A stretch of DNA of 51,354 nt from Hyphomicrobiales bacterium (GTDB lineage Bacteria; Pseudomonadota; Alphaproteobacteria; Rhizobiales; Rhizobiaceae). The translations under genes and the position numbers were made by a program. This document shows, one piece after another, positions 51,325 through 51,354 of this stretch; the first letter of the stretch is position 1, and the number at the start of each line of letters is the position of its first letter. The DNA is taken from positions 1 to 51,354 of the forward strand of contig UCEU01000043.1 in assembly GCA_900471485.1 (NCBI GenBank), in the 5' to 3' direction. The notes below the pieces were generated by a model, which saw only the letters and a program-made list of their open reading frames with translations, ran no database searches and was not told the DNA's origin.

Positions 51325-51354
51325 AAACCCCTCCCCAACCCCTCCCCACAAGGG
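51325..51354. repeat. Edge of a C-rich intergenic repeat
   Basis: CCCCTCCCCA occurs twice in tandem (51328-51337, 51339-51348) and is followed by CAAGGG at the window end. It resembles the left half of the abundant palindromic intergenic elements of rhizobial genomes, whose other half would read as a G-rich mirror. It lies just after urtD, so urtE may be separated from urtD by this element. Confidence 0.5.

Overview
The window looks like a chromosomal segment of a Rhizobiaceae member (order Hyphomicrobiales: Rhizobium, Agrobacterium, Ensifer or Neorhizobium type). The grounds are high GC with GC-rich third codon positions, a complete CtrA regulatory neighbourhood (eipA, chpT, ctrA, a fliJ-like gene, sciP), the run purA / acidic membrane protein / rpoH / RluD-type gene, and rhizobial-style liv and urt ABC operons. 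I see no rRNA, tRNA, CRISPR array, insertion sequence or integration site. The genus cannot be fixed without a search.

Left part (1-17.1 kb), sugar nucleotides and a capsule or exopolysaccharide cluster. Phosphomannomutase and manC on the minus strand make GDP-mannose. After ung and a VOC-dioxygenase/esterase pair with a clear operator-like palindrome comes a Wzx/Wzy cluster on the plus strand: Wzc-like co-polymerase/kinase, an AT-rich gap with two perfect palindromes, one GT4 glycosyltransferase, a plant-type GDP-mannose 3,5-epimerase, Wzx flippase, Wzy polymerase and a hexapeptide acetyltransferase. The last genes are linked by ATGA/GTGA overlaps. A large SGNH hydrolase converges on the end of the cluster. 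Together manC, the mutase and the epimerase suggest a polymer containing mannose-derived, possibly L-galactose-type, sugars. A GNAT protein and a DMT exporter follow.

Middle (17.3-33.5 kb), core housekeeping and cell-cycle control: purA, a large EEP-rich single-pass membrane protein, rpoH, an RluD-type pseudouridine synthase, a small membrane protein, a TrmH-type methyltransferase, a membrane-anchored coiled-coil protein, eipA, chpT, a divergent single-domain receiver, ctrA, fliJ-like, a small GNAT, sciP and an orphan LuxR regulator. Three intergenic regions here (upstream of eipA, ctrA and sciP) each hold a 7-of-8 match to the CtrA box TTAA-N7-TTAA, which fits a self-regulating CtrA circuit. 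A DUF2793 phage/GTA-like protein and cysQ close this part.

Right part (33.8-51.35 kb), nitrogen uptake: livHMGF, a small membrane protein and livK encode a branched-chain amino acid ABC transporter. Then come a D-2-hydroxyacid dehydrogenase and an acyltransferase-3 protein. A divergent locus follows: on the minus strand, a giant hybrid histidine kinase whose sensor part is a whole NCS1 (cytosine/purine/hydantoin permease) fold plus an eight-cysteine module, overlapping its LuxR-type response regulator; on the plus strand, urtABCD for urea uptake (urtE would lie beyond the right edge). I judge the transporter-fused kinase next to a urea transporter to be the most interesting system in the window. 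The window ends inside a C-rich repeated element.
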